64,000 nucleotides of DNA from Croceicoccus gelatinilyticus (lineage in GTDB: Bacteria; Pseudomonadota; Alphaproteobacteria; Sphingomonadales; Sphingomonadaceae): positions 1-64,000 of the forward strand of contig NZ_JAHCBF010000006.1 in NCBI RefSeq assembly GCF_018398395.1. Reading direction: 5' to 3'. Of this stretch, positions 1 to 7,348 are shown in pieces. The notes under the pieces were generated by a model, which worked only from the letters and a program-made list of their open reading frames with translations, searched no databases and had not been told where the DNA came from. Position 1 is the first letter of the stretch, and the number at the start of each line of letters is the position of its first letter. The position numbers and the translations under genes are program-made.

Positions 1-168
1 CCCAACCGTCTTCTTTTCCGCACTCACTCTGGCCGCAACAGTGCTCTTCTGGCTGTGATCAACGAGTCCTGAGCCTACGACAGTCTCCGCGGGCGTTTCT
101 GCCGGTTCGGAGCAGGCGGCAAGTGCGAGTGTGCCGGCAGCGGCAGTAAGAACAACTGTAAATTTCAT
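1..168 (-). CDS. Putative lipoprotein, N-terminal part only
   Basis: The gene runs off the left edge; 56 codons are visible. The start is ATG at 168, with a GGGGGA ribosome site about six bases upstream. The first 19 residues are a lipoprotein signal: a short hydrophobic stretch ending in LALAAC, so Cys19 would be lipidated and the protein anchored to the inner or outer membrane. The following 37 residues are polar and rich in Ala, Glu, Thr and Lys, with no recognisable domain. Function is unknown. Its reading direction matches the MscS gene to its right, with a 75-base gap holding no other gene. Confidence 0.7.
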   Translation of the reverse strand, partial: MKFTVVLTAAAGTLALAACSEPAETPAETVVGSGLVDHSQKSTVAARVSAEKKTVG

Positions 169-243
169 TGAATATTCCCCCTTGGTATTCAAACCGCGGG
201 GAAGGTTGCACCACGCTGAAGGGCGGTCAAGCGATCATCGGGG

Positions 244-1335
244 TTAGTCTTTGCCCCTGTCCTTGCTGTTGTCTTCCAGTCGTTGCGCAATGGCGGAGAT
301 AAGCTGTTCGAACTGTTCATTGCTGCGCAGGTTTATATCGCGTTGCGGGAACGGGATTTCGATGTCGTTTTCCTGGAACAGGTCCCAAAGTTTCTTCAGG
401 ACTTCGGACCGGACATTGCCGACACCTTCTTCCGGATCGCGTATCCAGCAATGAATGACGAAGTTGACCGAACTGTCGCCATATTCAGACAGCCAGATGC
501 TGGGCGGTGGCAGTTCAAGCACGCGCTTGCAGCTTTTCGCAGCCTCCAGCATCAGCTTTTCAGCAAGCTTTATGTCGCAGTTATAAGAAACGCCGACCGC
601 GACCTGCATGCGCACGTTCCTGCTGGAATAAGACCAGTTTTCGACCTGGTTCACCATCAGGTTTTCGTTCGGGATCAGGTATTCACGTTCGTCACGCGTG
701 GTGACCGAAATCGCGCGTATGCCGATCTTGCGGATCTGGCCGAACGTCTCGTTCCCTGCCATGTCCGACACCGCGATCACGTCGCCCGGCTTGATCGAAC
801 GGTCCATCAGCAGGATCATGCCGGCGATCAGGTTGCCGAAGGTTTTCTGCAGACCAAAACCGATGGCAAGGCCGAACGCGCCGGAGAAAACGGCAAATGC
901 GGTCAGGTCGATGTCGAGCAGGTCGATGCCGATCAGGATCGCAAAGGCCCAGACGGCCAGTGTCGTCAGCTTTTCGGCCAGCAGGCTTTGCGTAGGCGAA
1001 AGGCGCGTCATGCGTTTCAGGGCCGCATGCGCCATCTTGCTGCCAACGCGGGCAAGGATCAGCACGAAAGCGATGACGAGGACGACGACCAGCACGGTCC
1101 AGAGCGAGAAACGCGTGTCCCCGACCGTCACGCCGAAACTGTCGAGTTGCTCGATGATCTGGGCGATCGTCATCGACTGTTCGGCGACCGCTTCCTTGAT
1201 CTGGTCCGCGCCTTTCAGCGGGTCCGTCGCCTCGACCGTGTCGGCCGCCTGCGTCGCCGTCGCCGCGACCTGATCGGTGACAGAGGCTGCGGTCTCTGTC
1301 GTTTCAGGTGCCGGTGTTTCGGCGGTTACGGTCAT
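244..1335 (-). CDS. MscS family mechanosensitive ion channel
   Basis: This 363-residue protein is a small-conductance mechanosensitive channel, an inner-membrane safety valve that opens on hypo-osmotic shock. Residues 1-75 are an Ala/Thr/Glu-rich polar extension, then come hydrophobic segments near 78-97, 122-142 and 147-175. The third carries the family's Gly/Ala-rich pore helix (FSGAFGLAIGFGLQ followed by KTFGNLIAG), then the beta domain with KPGDVI and the C-terminal IPFPQRD motif. E. coli MscS is 286 residues, so the N-terminal region is an added domain. Its start overlaps the stop of the metC-like gene as ATGA, which suggests translational coupling. Confidence 0.92.
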   Translation of the reverse strand: MTVTAETPAPETTETAASVTDQVAATATQAADTVEATDPLKGADQIKEAVAEQSMTIAQIIEQLDSFGVTVGDTRFSLWTVLVVVLVIAFVLILARVGSKMAHAALKRMTRLSPTQSLLAEKLTTLAVWAFAILIGIDLLDIDLTAFAVFSGAFGLAIGFGLQKTFGNLIAGMILLMDRSIKPGDVIAVSDMAGNETFGQIRKIGIRAISVTTRDEREYLIPNENLMVNQVENWSYSSRNVRMQVAVGVSYNCDIKLAEKLMLEAAKSCKRVLELPPPSIWLSEYGDSSVNFVIHCWIRDPEEGVGNVRSEVLKKLWDLFQENDIEIPFPQRDINLRSNEQFEQLISAIAQRLEDNSKDRGKD

Positions 1336-2561
1336 GCGCGGTCCATCCTCTCGAATGCCTGTTCCAGATCCGCGATGAGGTCGGCGGGATCTTCAAGGCC
1401 GATGGACAGGCGTACCCCCAAGGTGCAGCCCTGGTCTACCCCCGCGGGCGGCCAGCTTGCGACCGACCGGTCCTTGGCGGGATTGGTGGGGAGGGTAAGG
1501 CTTTCGAACCCGCCCCACGAATAGCCGATGCCGAAGAGGTCCAGCGCATCGATGAAACGGGCACGCGCATCGGGATCGGCGGTCTTGAGGACGAAGCCGA
1601 ACAGCCCGCACCCGCCGACGAAATCGCGCTTCCAGAGCTCGTGCCCCGGCGCGCCTTCGAGCATGGGGCAAAGCACCGCCTCGACCTCGGGCCGATGGGA
1701 CAGCCACTGCGCGATGGCGAGCGCGCTTTCGCTTTCGCGCTGCAGCCGGACTTCCAGCGTGCGCAGGCCGCGCAAGGCGAGCGCAGCGTCGTCTGGCGAG
1801 ACGACTTGCCCCAGCTGCTGCGCAGTGCGGCGCAGGCGGCGGTAAAGCCGTTCGGTCCCGGTCGCCGCGCCCATCATCAGGTCGGAATGGCCACCGACAT
1901 GCTTGGTCAGCGCATTGACCGTCCCGTCGCAGCCAAGCTCGATCGCGTGCAGCCCTGTCGGCCCCGGCCAGGTATTGTCGATCAGCACCCACGCGCCTGC
2001 CTCCTTGGCGATGGCGACAAGCGTGGGAATGTCGCAGACCTCGAACGAGAGGCTGCCCGGTGCTTCGAGGAACAACGCTTGCGCGCCGTCGGCGATCAGC
2101 GCGCGGAAAGTATCGATATCGAGCGGGTCGAAGAACTTCGTCGTGACGCCGAAGGTCTTGAGCAAGCCCATACCCATGTTGCGCGTCGGGTCATAGGCGT
2201 TGTCGGTGACGAGCAGCGTGTCGCCCGGCCTCACGACCGACAGCAGCGCGCCTGCAATCGCGGCAACGCCGGACGGATAAAGCACCGTCCCATGCGCGCC
2301 GGGTTCGAGCGCGGTGAGTGCTTCACACAGCGACCACTGCGTCGGCGATCCGCGACGGCCATAGAAGAACTTGCCGTCCTCGTTCGTCTTCGGACCTTCG
2401 GCCAGCGCGGCGCTGTCTTCGTAAAGATGCGTGCTGGCGCGCCAGACGGCGGGATTGACCACGCTCGCCGGTTGGCCGGGAATGCCGGTCCACTCCGCGC
2501 GCCGACCGGCGGTGACGACCTTCGTGCCGGTCTTCAGGTCCTTGCCATCGCCTTTCGCCAT
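1332..2561 (-). CDS. metC: Cystathionine beta-lyase / Cys-Met metabolism PLP enzyme
   Basis: A 409-residue fold-type I PLP enzyme of the Cys/Met metabolism family; cystathionine beta-lyase cleaves cystathionine to homocysteine, pyruvate and ammonia. The PLP lysine is Lys220 in ALTKHVGGHSD, Asp195 (LIDNT) should hold the pyridine nitrogen, and YGRRG at 67-71 and SGVAAI at 97-102 bind phosphate. The start at 2561 fits the family N-terminus and shares its first base with the stop of the upstream sulfurtransferase (TGATG); an ATG 45 bases further upstream is less likely. It sits in a minus-strand run sseA, metC, mscS. Cystathionine gamma-lyase or synthase activity cannot be excluded from sequence. 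Confidence 0.85.
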   Translation of the reverse strand: MAKGDGKDLKTGTKVVTAGRRAEWTGIPGQPASVVNPAVWRASTHLYEDSAALAEGPKTNEDGKFFYGRRGSPTQWSLCEALTALEPGAHGTVLYPSGVAAIAGALLSVVRPGDTLLVTDNAYDPTRNMGMGLLKTFGVTTKFFDPLDIDTFRALIADGAQALFLEAPGSLSFEVCDIPTLVAIAKEAGAWVLIDNTWPGPTGLHAIELGCDGTVNALTKHVGGHSDLMMGAATGTERLYRRLRRTAQQLGQVVSPDDAALALRGLRTLEVRLQRESESALAIAQWLSHRPEVEAVLCPMLEGAPGHELWKRDFVGGCGLFGFVLKTADPDARARFIDALDLFGIGYSWGGFESLTLPTNPAKDRSVASWPPAGVDQGCTLGVRLSIGLEDPADLIADLEQAFERMDRA

Positions 2562-3391
2562 CAGGCCGCGCCCGTGGCCTTGGGGGTGGCGGGGTCGGAC
2601 GCCCACTCGCTCCAGCTGCCGTCATAAAGTGCGCTGGCTTTGTCGAGCCGCGCAAGCCCCAGCGACAGCACCGCCGCGGTTACGCCAGACCCGCACGAAG
2701 TGACGATGGGTTGCGACAGGTCCAGCCCCGCGCCGATAAACTCGCCCTCGATCGCGGCGGCGTCCTTCATCGTGCCGTCCTCTTCGTAGAGCATCCCGAT
2801 AGGCAGGTTGCGCGCACCGGGAATGTGGCCCGTCGGTTGGCCTGCGCGGATTTCCTCTGCCTCGCCCGTAAAGCGCGCTGCGCCGCGTGCGTCGACGACC
2901 TGTTCGGCCCGGCTTTCGACGTTGGCGAGCATGGCCGCCTTGTCGCGCAGCAGGCTGTCATCGGCGCTGGGCGTGAATGTCGCTGGCGCGGGGGAGGGCA
3001 CGTCCTGCGTCTCGGCGCGCCCTTCCGCCTTCCACTTCGCCAGCCCCCCGTCGAGCACGTGGACATCCTTACCGAACATGCGGAACAGGAACCACAACCG
3101 CGCCGCGGAATGCAGCGCACTGTCATCGTAGATTACGACCGTGCTGTTATCGCCAACGCCCAGTTCGCCCATACGCGCGGCGAACGCATCCGCCTTGGGC
3201 ACCGTGTTGTCGAGCGGGCTGTCGGGATCGGCAATCGTGCCGAAGCCCACGAAGCGCGCACCGGGGATGTGCCCCGCGGCATATTCCGCCTTCGCATCGC
3301 GGCCCGTGTCGGACAGGTGATAGCTCGCGTCGAGCAGCACGACTTCGTCGAGGTGATCGGCAAGCCACTGGGTCGAAACGAGCATGTTCAT
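2561..3391 (-). CDS. sseA: 3-mercaptopyruvate sulfurtransferase (two-domain rhodanese)
   Basis: A 276-residue tandem rhodanese, close to E. coli SseA (281). It transfers sulfur from 3-mercaptopyruvate or thiosulfate to an acceptor through a cysteine persulfide. The N-terminal, inactive rhodanese domain covers about 4-125 and the catalytic domain about 145-270. The active-site loop is CGSGVTA with Cys233; this sequence, rather than the CRxGx[RT] loop of thiosulfate rhodaneses, favours mercaptopyruvate. The start at 3391 (MNMLVSTQWL) has GGAG ten bases upstream; an alternative ATG lies at 3415. It overlaps metC by one base, so both sulfur enzymes are probably made together. Confidence 0.9.
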   Translation of the reverse strand: MNMLVSTQWLADHLDEVVLLDASYHLSDTGRDAKAEYAAGHIPGARFVGFGTIADPDSPLDNTVPKADAFAARMGELGVGDNSTVVIYDDSALHSAARLWFLFRMFGKDVHVLDGGLAKWKAEGRAETQDVPSPAPATFTPSADDSLLRDKAAMLANVESRAEQVVDARGAARFTGEAEEIRAGQPTGHIPGARNLPIGMLYEEDGTMKDAAAIEGEFIGAGLDLSQPIVTSCGSGVTAAVLSLGLARLDKASALYDGSWSEWASDPATPKATGAA

Positions 3392-3489
3392 CGCGGGCAA
3401 TCTCCAGGTCTGCATCGGGGTTAGCCTTCGCCCCCGCCCCTTGCCAAGGCGCTTGAGCGAATTGCCCCCGCGTGCGAAAGGCGCATCCC

Positions 3490-3951
3490 ATGTCAGACGA
3501 ACAGCTTTCCCCGCTCCATCTGGGGCAGACCAGCGCACTTCCCGCCTCGCCGGATGAGGCCGTGCTGGATTACGTGCCGAACCCGCGTGTCGGCTCGCTC
3601 TATCTCACGCGCTTTGCTGCGCCTGAATTCACTTCGCTGTGCCCCGTGACCGGCCAGCCCGATTTCGCGCATATCGTGATCGACTATGCGCCGGGCGAAA
3701 CGATCGTGGAATCGAAGTCGCTGAAACTGTTCCTCGGCTCGTTCCGCAACCACTGCGGTTTCCACGAGGACGTGACCGTGGGTATCGGCCAGCGGCTGGC
3801 TGACGAGATGAAGCCCGTCTGGCTGCGCATCGGCGGATACTGGTATCCGCGCGGCGGCATTCCCATCGACGTCTTCTGGCAGACCGGCACACCGCCCGAA
3901 GGGTTGTGGGTGCCCGATCAGGGCGTCGCGTCCTATCGCGGACGGGGCTGA
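3490..3951 (+). CDS. queF: NADPH-dependent 7-cyano-7-deazaguanine reductase (preQ0 reductase)
   Basis: This 153-residue protein reduces preQ0 to preQ1 in queuosine tRNA modification. It is the short, unimodular QueF type. Cys51 ([13 protein letters not shown]) forms the thioimide with the nitrile, Asp58 is the conserved acid, and ESKSLKL at 74-80 is the substrate/NADPH-binding motif. The start ATG at 3490 has GAAAGG eight bases upstream; a GTG at 3472 would place the ribosome site inside the gene. A YhhQ-type queuosine-precursor transporter is 12 kb away at 15427. The other queuosine genes (queC, queD, queE, tgt) are not in the window. Confidence 0.95.
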   Translation: MSDEQLSPLHLGQTSALPASPDEAVLDYVPNPRVGSLYLTRFAAPEFTSLCPVTGQPDFAHIVIDYAPGETIVESKSLKLFLGSFRNHCGFHEDVTVGIGQRLADEMKPVWLRIGGYWYPRGGIPIDVFWQTGTPPEGLWVPDQGVASYRGRG

Positions 3952-3967
3952 TCATTCGGGGGAAGGG

Positions 3968-4573
3968 CTAGCCGCCTGAGCTTTCCTCGCCGCCCATCAT
4001 CGAAAACCCTATGCCGAACGCGGCAAGGCTGAGCCCGATTGCGACCAGCATCAGCAGGCCGTCGCGCACCATGAGGGCAAGGCCAAACGCGGCTATGGCC
4101 AGCATCGGACCTGCCGCCGCGAATGGCAGTAATTCAAGCGGCGGGGTCAGGACGCACAGCCCGATGATCAGCAGGGCGGCGATCTTCACCGGGATACCCT
4201 TGGTCAGCACTTCCAGCCGGCCATGGAACCACTTGTCGAGGAAGCCTGCGATCTTGCGCAATTTCTCGCTCGACTTCTCGACCTTTTCGGCGCTGACGGA
4301 ACGGCGCTTCACGAAGCCGGGCAACCAGATGTGATCGCGCCCGAACAGGATCTGCACCGCGATCAATGCGATGACGGCTGAAAAGAATGTCGGGACGCCG
4401 GGTATTCCGCCGATGGGTGTCACAACGATCAGGGCGGGCACCAGGATGAAGGGGCCGTAGCTACGGCTCCCAATCGCATCGAGCACGTCGCCGATCGAGA
4501 CCTCGTCGTTCTGTTCCGCCACCTCGTCGAGGCAATCCAGAATCTCGCACACGCTGTGCGGGTTCTTCGCCAT
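3968..4573 (-). CDS. exoD: ExoD family membrane protein
   Basis: A 201-residue inner-membrane protein of the ExoD family, named for a Sinorhizobium exopolysaccharide and alkali-tolerance gene; its biochemical function is not settled. The N-terminal 40 residues are polar, followed by the family stretch GPFILVPALIVV and TPIGGIPGVPT, then by several hydrophobic segments, the last near the C-terminus. The start at 4573 has GGGGA five bases upstream; the frame is open further upstream but lacks a better site. It is convergent with queF (16-base gap) and divergent from the nucleoside transporter. Confidence 0.85.
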   Translation of the reverse strand: MAKNPHSVCEILDCLDEVAEQNDEVSIGDVLDAIGSRSYGPFILVPALIVVTPIGGIPGVPTFFSAVIALIAVQILFGRDHIWLPGFVKRRSVSAEKVEKSSEKLRKIAGFLDKWFHGRLEVLTKGIPVKIAALLIIGLCVLTPPLELLPFAAAGPMLAIAAFGLALMVRDGLLMLVAIGLSLAAFGIGFSMMGGEESSGG

Positions 4574-4741
4574 CGTAATCCCCTGCCGCCAAGGGCACCG
4601 ATCGCCCCGTCTTCGCCTGATAACGCGCAACTGGCGATCTGGTGCCGGGCATCGGCGGTCACACCCGCTTTGCATCGCGGCAAACTTGTGTCTAAAGGTT
4701 TCGCCCGCGACCAATTACTTCGCGGGAACACTCTCCTTCAC

Positions 4742-6061
4742 ATGCCCAGTCAGCTCATCAGCCTTGCCGGCATTGCCGTCATCCTTGGCATTGCCTTTGC
4801 CCTTTCCACGGCCCGCCGCCGTATCCGCCTGCGCGTCGTTGGGGCCGCCTTTGCGCTTCAGGCGCTGATGGCGCTGCTCGTCCTGCGCACGCCGTGGGGT
4901 GTTGCCACGATCGGCGCGATGAGCCGGGGCGTGTCGAACCTGCTGGGCTATGCCGGAGAGGGCACGAAGTTCATCTTCGGCCCGCTGGCCAGCCCGGAAA
5001 TCGGCGGCAACAGCTTTGCCATTGCGGCGCTGACGGTCATCATTTTCTTCGCCAGCCTTGTCTCCGTGCTCTATTACCTCGGCATAATGCAGTTCGTGAT
5101 CCGCTGGGTCGGCGGTGCGATTGCGTGGATTACGGGCATCAGCCGCGTCGAATCGCTGGCAGCGGCGGCCAACATCTTCGTTGGCCAGTCGGAAAGCCCG
5201 CTGGTCGTGCGTCCCTATCTCGCAGGGCTCGCTCCCAGCCGCCTGTTCACGATGATGTGCGTGGGCATGGCCGGTGTCGCGGGTACGATTCTTGCCGCCT
5301 ATGCCTCGCTGCTGGGGGAGGAATACCTGCCGTTTTTGCTGGCCGCTGCCTTCATGAGCGCGCCGGGCGGCATCCTGATGGCCAAGATCATCATGCCCGA
5401 CACGGACGAACCGGGTGCCGCCGCCGAAGGCGAGCTGGACCTTCCCGAAGGCCGGCGTAGTGGTGAGGGTCCTGCTGCCCTGATGCCCGAAGGCGGGAAG
5501 CAGAGCGACGACGTTCCCGACGCGCATGACGACGAGGAAAAACCCGCGAACATCCTGATGGCAGCAGCCCAAGGCGCGCAAACGGGCGTGAAGATCGCCG
5601 TTGCCGTCGGCGCGATGGTGCTGTCCTTCGTCGCGCTCGTGGCGCTGGCCAATGGCCTGCTTTCGGGTGCGGGCGAACTCGTCGGTCTCGAAGGGCTGAC
5701 GTTCCAGGCGATCCTCGGCTGGATATTCTCGCCGGTCATGTTCCTGCTGGGTATTCCGTGGCAGGAGGCGCAGATCGCGGGCGGGCTGTTCGGCACCAAG
5801 ATCGTGCTCAACGAATTCGTCGCTTTCATCGACCTCGGCGCGCTCGACGCATCGGCGCTCAGCCCGCGGGCGCGCGCCATCGCGACCTTCTCGCTTTGCG
5901 GCTTCTCCAACTTTTCCTCGATCGCCATCCAGATCGCGGTGATCGGCGGGCTGGCACCAAACCAGCGCCCGGTCGTTGCAAAGCTGGGCCTTCGCGCGCT
6001 TGCCGCCGGTTCGCTCGCCAACCTGATGAGCGCGGCTCTTGCGGGGCTTTTCCTCGCCTGA
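4742..6061 (+). CDS. Concentrative nucleoside transporter (NupC/CNT family)
   Basis: A 439-residue inner-membrane transporter that takes up nucleosides with Na+ or H+. Family marks are VSVLYYLGIMQ near 108-117, GQSESP at 149-154 (the CNT GQTEAP substrate motif) and NEFVA at 357-361. Residues about 219-270 are an unusual polar, acidic insertion (DEPGAAAEGELDLPEGRR and more) between hydrophobic segments, compared with the usual roughly 400-residue CNT. The start at 4742 is chosen because it begins the first hydrophobic segment; its ribosome site is weak (GGAA 13 bases upstream). Downstream, in the same direction, lie an oxygenase, a TonB receptor and an S1/P1 nuclease. Confidence 0.92.
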   Translation: MPSQLISLAGIAVILGIAFALSTARRRIRLRVVGAAFALQALMALLVLRTPWGVATIGAMSRGVSNLLGYAGEGTKFIFGPLASPEIGGNSFAIAALTVIIFFASLVSVLYYLGIMQFVIRWVGGAIAWITGISRVESLAAAANIFVGQSESPLVVRPYLAGLAPSRLFTMMCVGMAGVAGTILAAYASLLGEEYLPFLLAAAFMSAPGGILMAKIIMPDTDEPGAAAEGELDLPEGRRSGEGPAALMPEGGKQSDDVPDAHDDEEKPANILMAAAQGAQTGVKIAVAVGAMVLSFVALVALANGLLSGAGELVGLEGLTFQAILGWIFSPVMFLLGIPWQEAQIAGGLFGTKIVLNEFVAFIDLGALDASALSPRARAIATFSLCGFSNFSSIAIQIAVIGGLAPNQRPVVAKLGLRALAAGSLANLMSAALAGLFLA

Positions 6062-6118
6062 GGCGCTGGCTAAGGGCGGGCAATAGTTTCAACTGATACG
6101 AATCGACAGGTAATACCC

Positions 6119-7045
6119 ATGACCAGCCCGATTGCCGCCGTCTCGCTGACCGACCCGATCGAGGATCTTGCCGACAAGCTAGGCGCAAGCTTCGGCGAAT
6201 ATGGCTTTGCCGTGGTGCAGGATCACGGCATCGATCAGGACCTGATCGCCAAGGCGGAAGAGCTTTCGCGCGCCTTCTTCGCGCTTCCCGAAGACGTGAA
6301 GCGGTCCTACTTCATCGCCGGCGGCGGCGGTGCGCGCGGTTATACGCCGTTCAAGACCGAAGTGGCCAAGGGCTACGACAAGAAGGACCTCAAGGAATTC
6401 TGGCACATCGGGCGCACCCTGCCCGAAGGCGATCCGCTGGCCGATTACATGGCACCGAACGTCTGGCCCAAGGAAGTCGAGGATTTCCGCGAGACGTTCG
6501 AGACGCTCTTCGCCGAGTTCGAGAAGGCCGGCGCCAAGATCCTGTCCGCGCTTGCCGTCCACCTTGGGCTCGATCCCAACTGGTTCGATGCCACGGTAGA
6601 GAAGGGCAATTCGGTCATGCGCCTGCTGCACTACCCGCCGATCGAGAATGCGGACGGCGCGGTGCGTGCAGCGCCCCACGGCGACATCAACACGATCACG
6701 CTGCTGCTGGGCGCAGAGGAAGCGGGCCTTGAGCTGCTGTCGAAGCAGGGCGAATGGATCCCGGTCCAGCCGCCCAAGGGTGCGCTGGCGGTCAACATCG
6801 GCGACATGCTCAGCCGCCTGACGAATGACAAGCTGCGCTCCACCATCCACCAGGTCCGCAACCCCGAGGGCGAGCGTGCGCAGCACTCCCGCTATTCGAT
6901 GCCGTTCTTCCTGCACTTCCGTCCCGACTTCCTGATCGAGACGCTGCCTTCGTGCATCGATGAAGAGCATCCGGACCAGTATCCGGACTCGCTGACGGCA
7001 CACGATTTCCTGGCAATCCGCCTCAAGGAAATCGGCTTGATGTGA
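6119..7045 (+). CDS. 2-oxoglutarate/Fe(II) oxygenase, isopenicillin N synthase family
   Basis: A 308-residue cytoplasmic non-haem iron oxygenase of the isopenicillin N synthase-like family. The N-terminal DIOX_N region (about 5-120) contains GFAVVQDHGI, and the double-stranded beta helix holds the iron triad His187-x-Asp189 (PHGDIN) and His244 (STIHQV), with the 2-oxoglutarate anchor Arg258-Tyr-Ser260. Its substrate is not known; such genes are common in sphingomonads and are only loosely linked to any pathway. It begins 57 bases after the nucleoside transporter, so it may share its transcript. Confidence 0.88.
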   Translation: MTSPIAAVSLTDPIEDLADKLGASFGEYGFAVVQDHGIDQDLIAKAEELSRAFFALPEDVKRSYFIAGGGGARGYTPFKTEVAKGYDKKDLKEFWHIGRTLPEGDPLADYMAPNVWPKEVEDFRETFETLFAEFEKAGAKILSALAVHLGLDPNWFDATVEKGNSVMRLLHYPPIENADGAVRAAPHGDINTITLLLGAEEAGLELLSKQGEWIPVQPPKGALAVNIGDMLSRLTNDKLRSTIHQVRNPEGERAQHSRYSMPFFLHFRPDFLIETLPSCIDEEHPDQYPDSLTAHDFLAIRLKEIGLM

Positions 7046-7348
7046 CAGGTGATTCGGCTTGCAGCTTGCCAAGCACGGTCTGTCGCACCTTAGGTTTCTG
7101 TTGAAATCAAAATAGCTGGTTTATGTGGCATTGCAGCAACACCGGCTGCAAACCGTAGGAAAACGGCGGTTTTCGGCCTCTAAACAGGCATTTCGTGCTG
7201 CGTTGCGGCGACGGGGCGAGGGCCTTTTCGCGTGATGTCACATTGCAGTCGCGAAACGGAAAAAATAACGACGCATCGCGCTTCTAAGCGGCCCTCGTCC
7301 GAGGGAAATTACCGTCGGGATCGAATCACAATTCAGGGACTCTCTCCA
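7046..7348. other. Intergenic region before the TonB receptor
   Basis: This 303-base stretch has no convincing gene. The frame of the TonB receptor stays open back to 7232, but the segment lacks coding character and would put 39 polar residues before a good signal peptide. One short inverted repeat, GAAAAC at 7159-7164 and GTTTTC at 7169-7174, could be a weak operator. The promoter of the receptor gene should lie here, but no promoter was identified with confidence. Confidence 0.5.
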
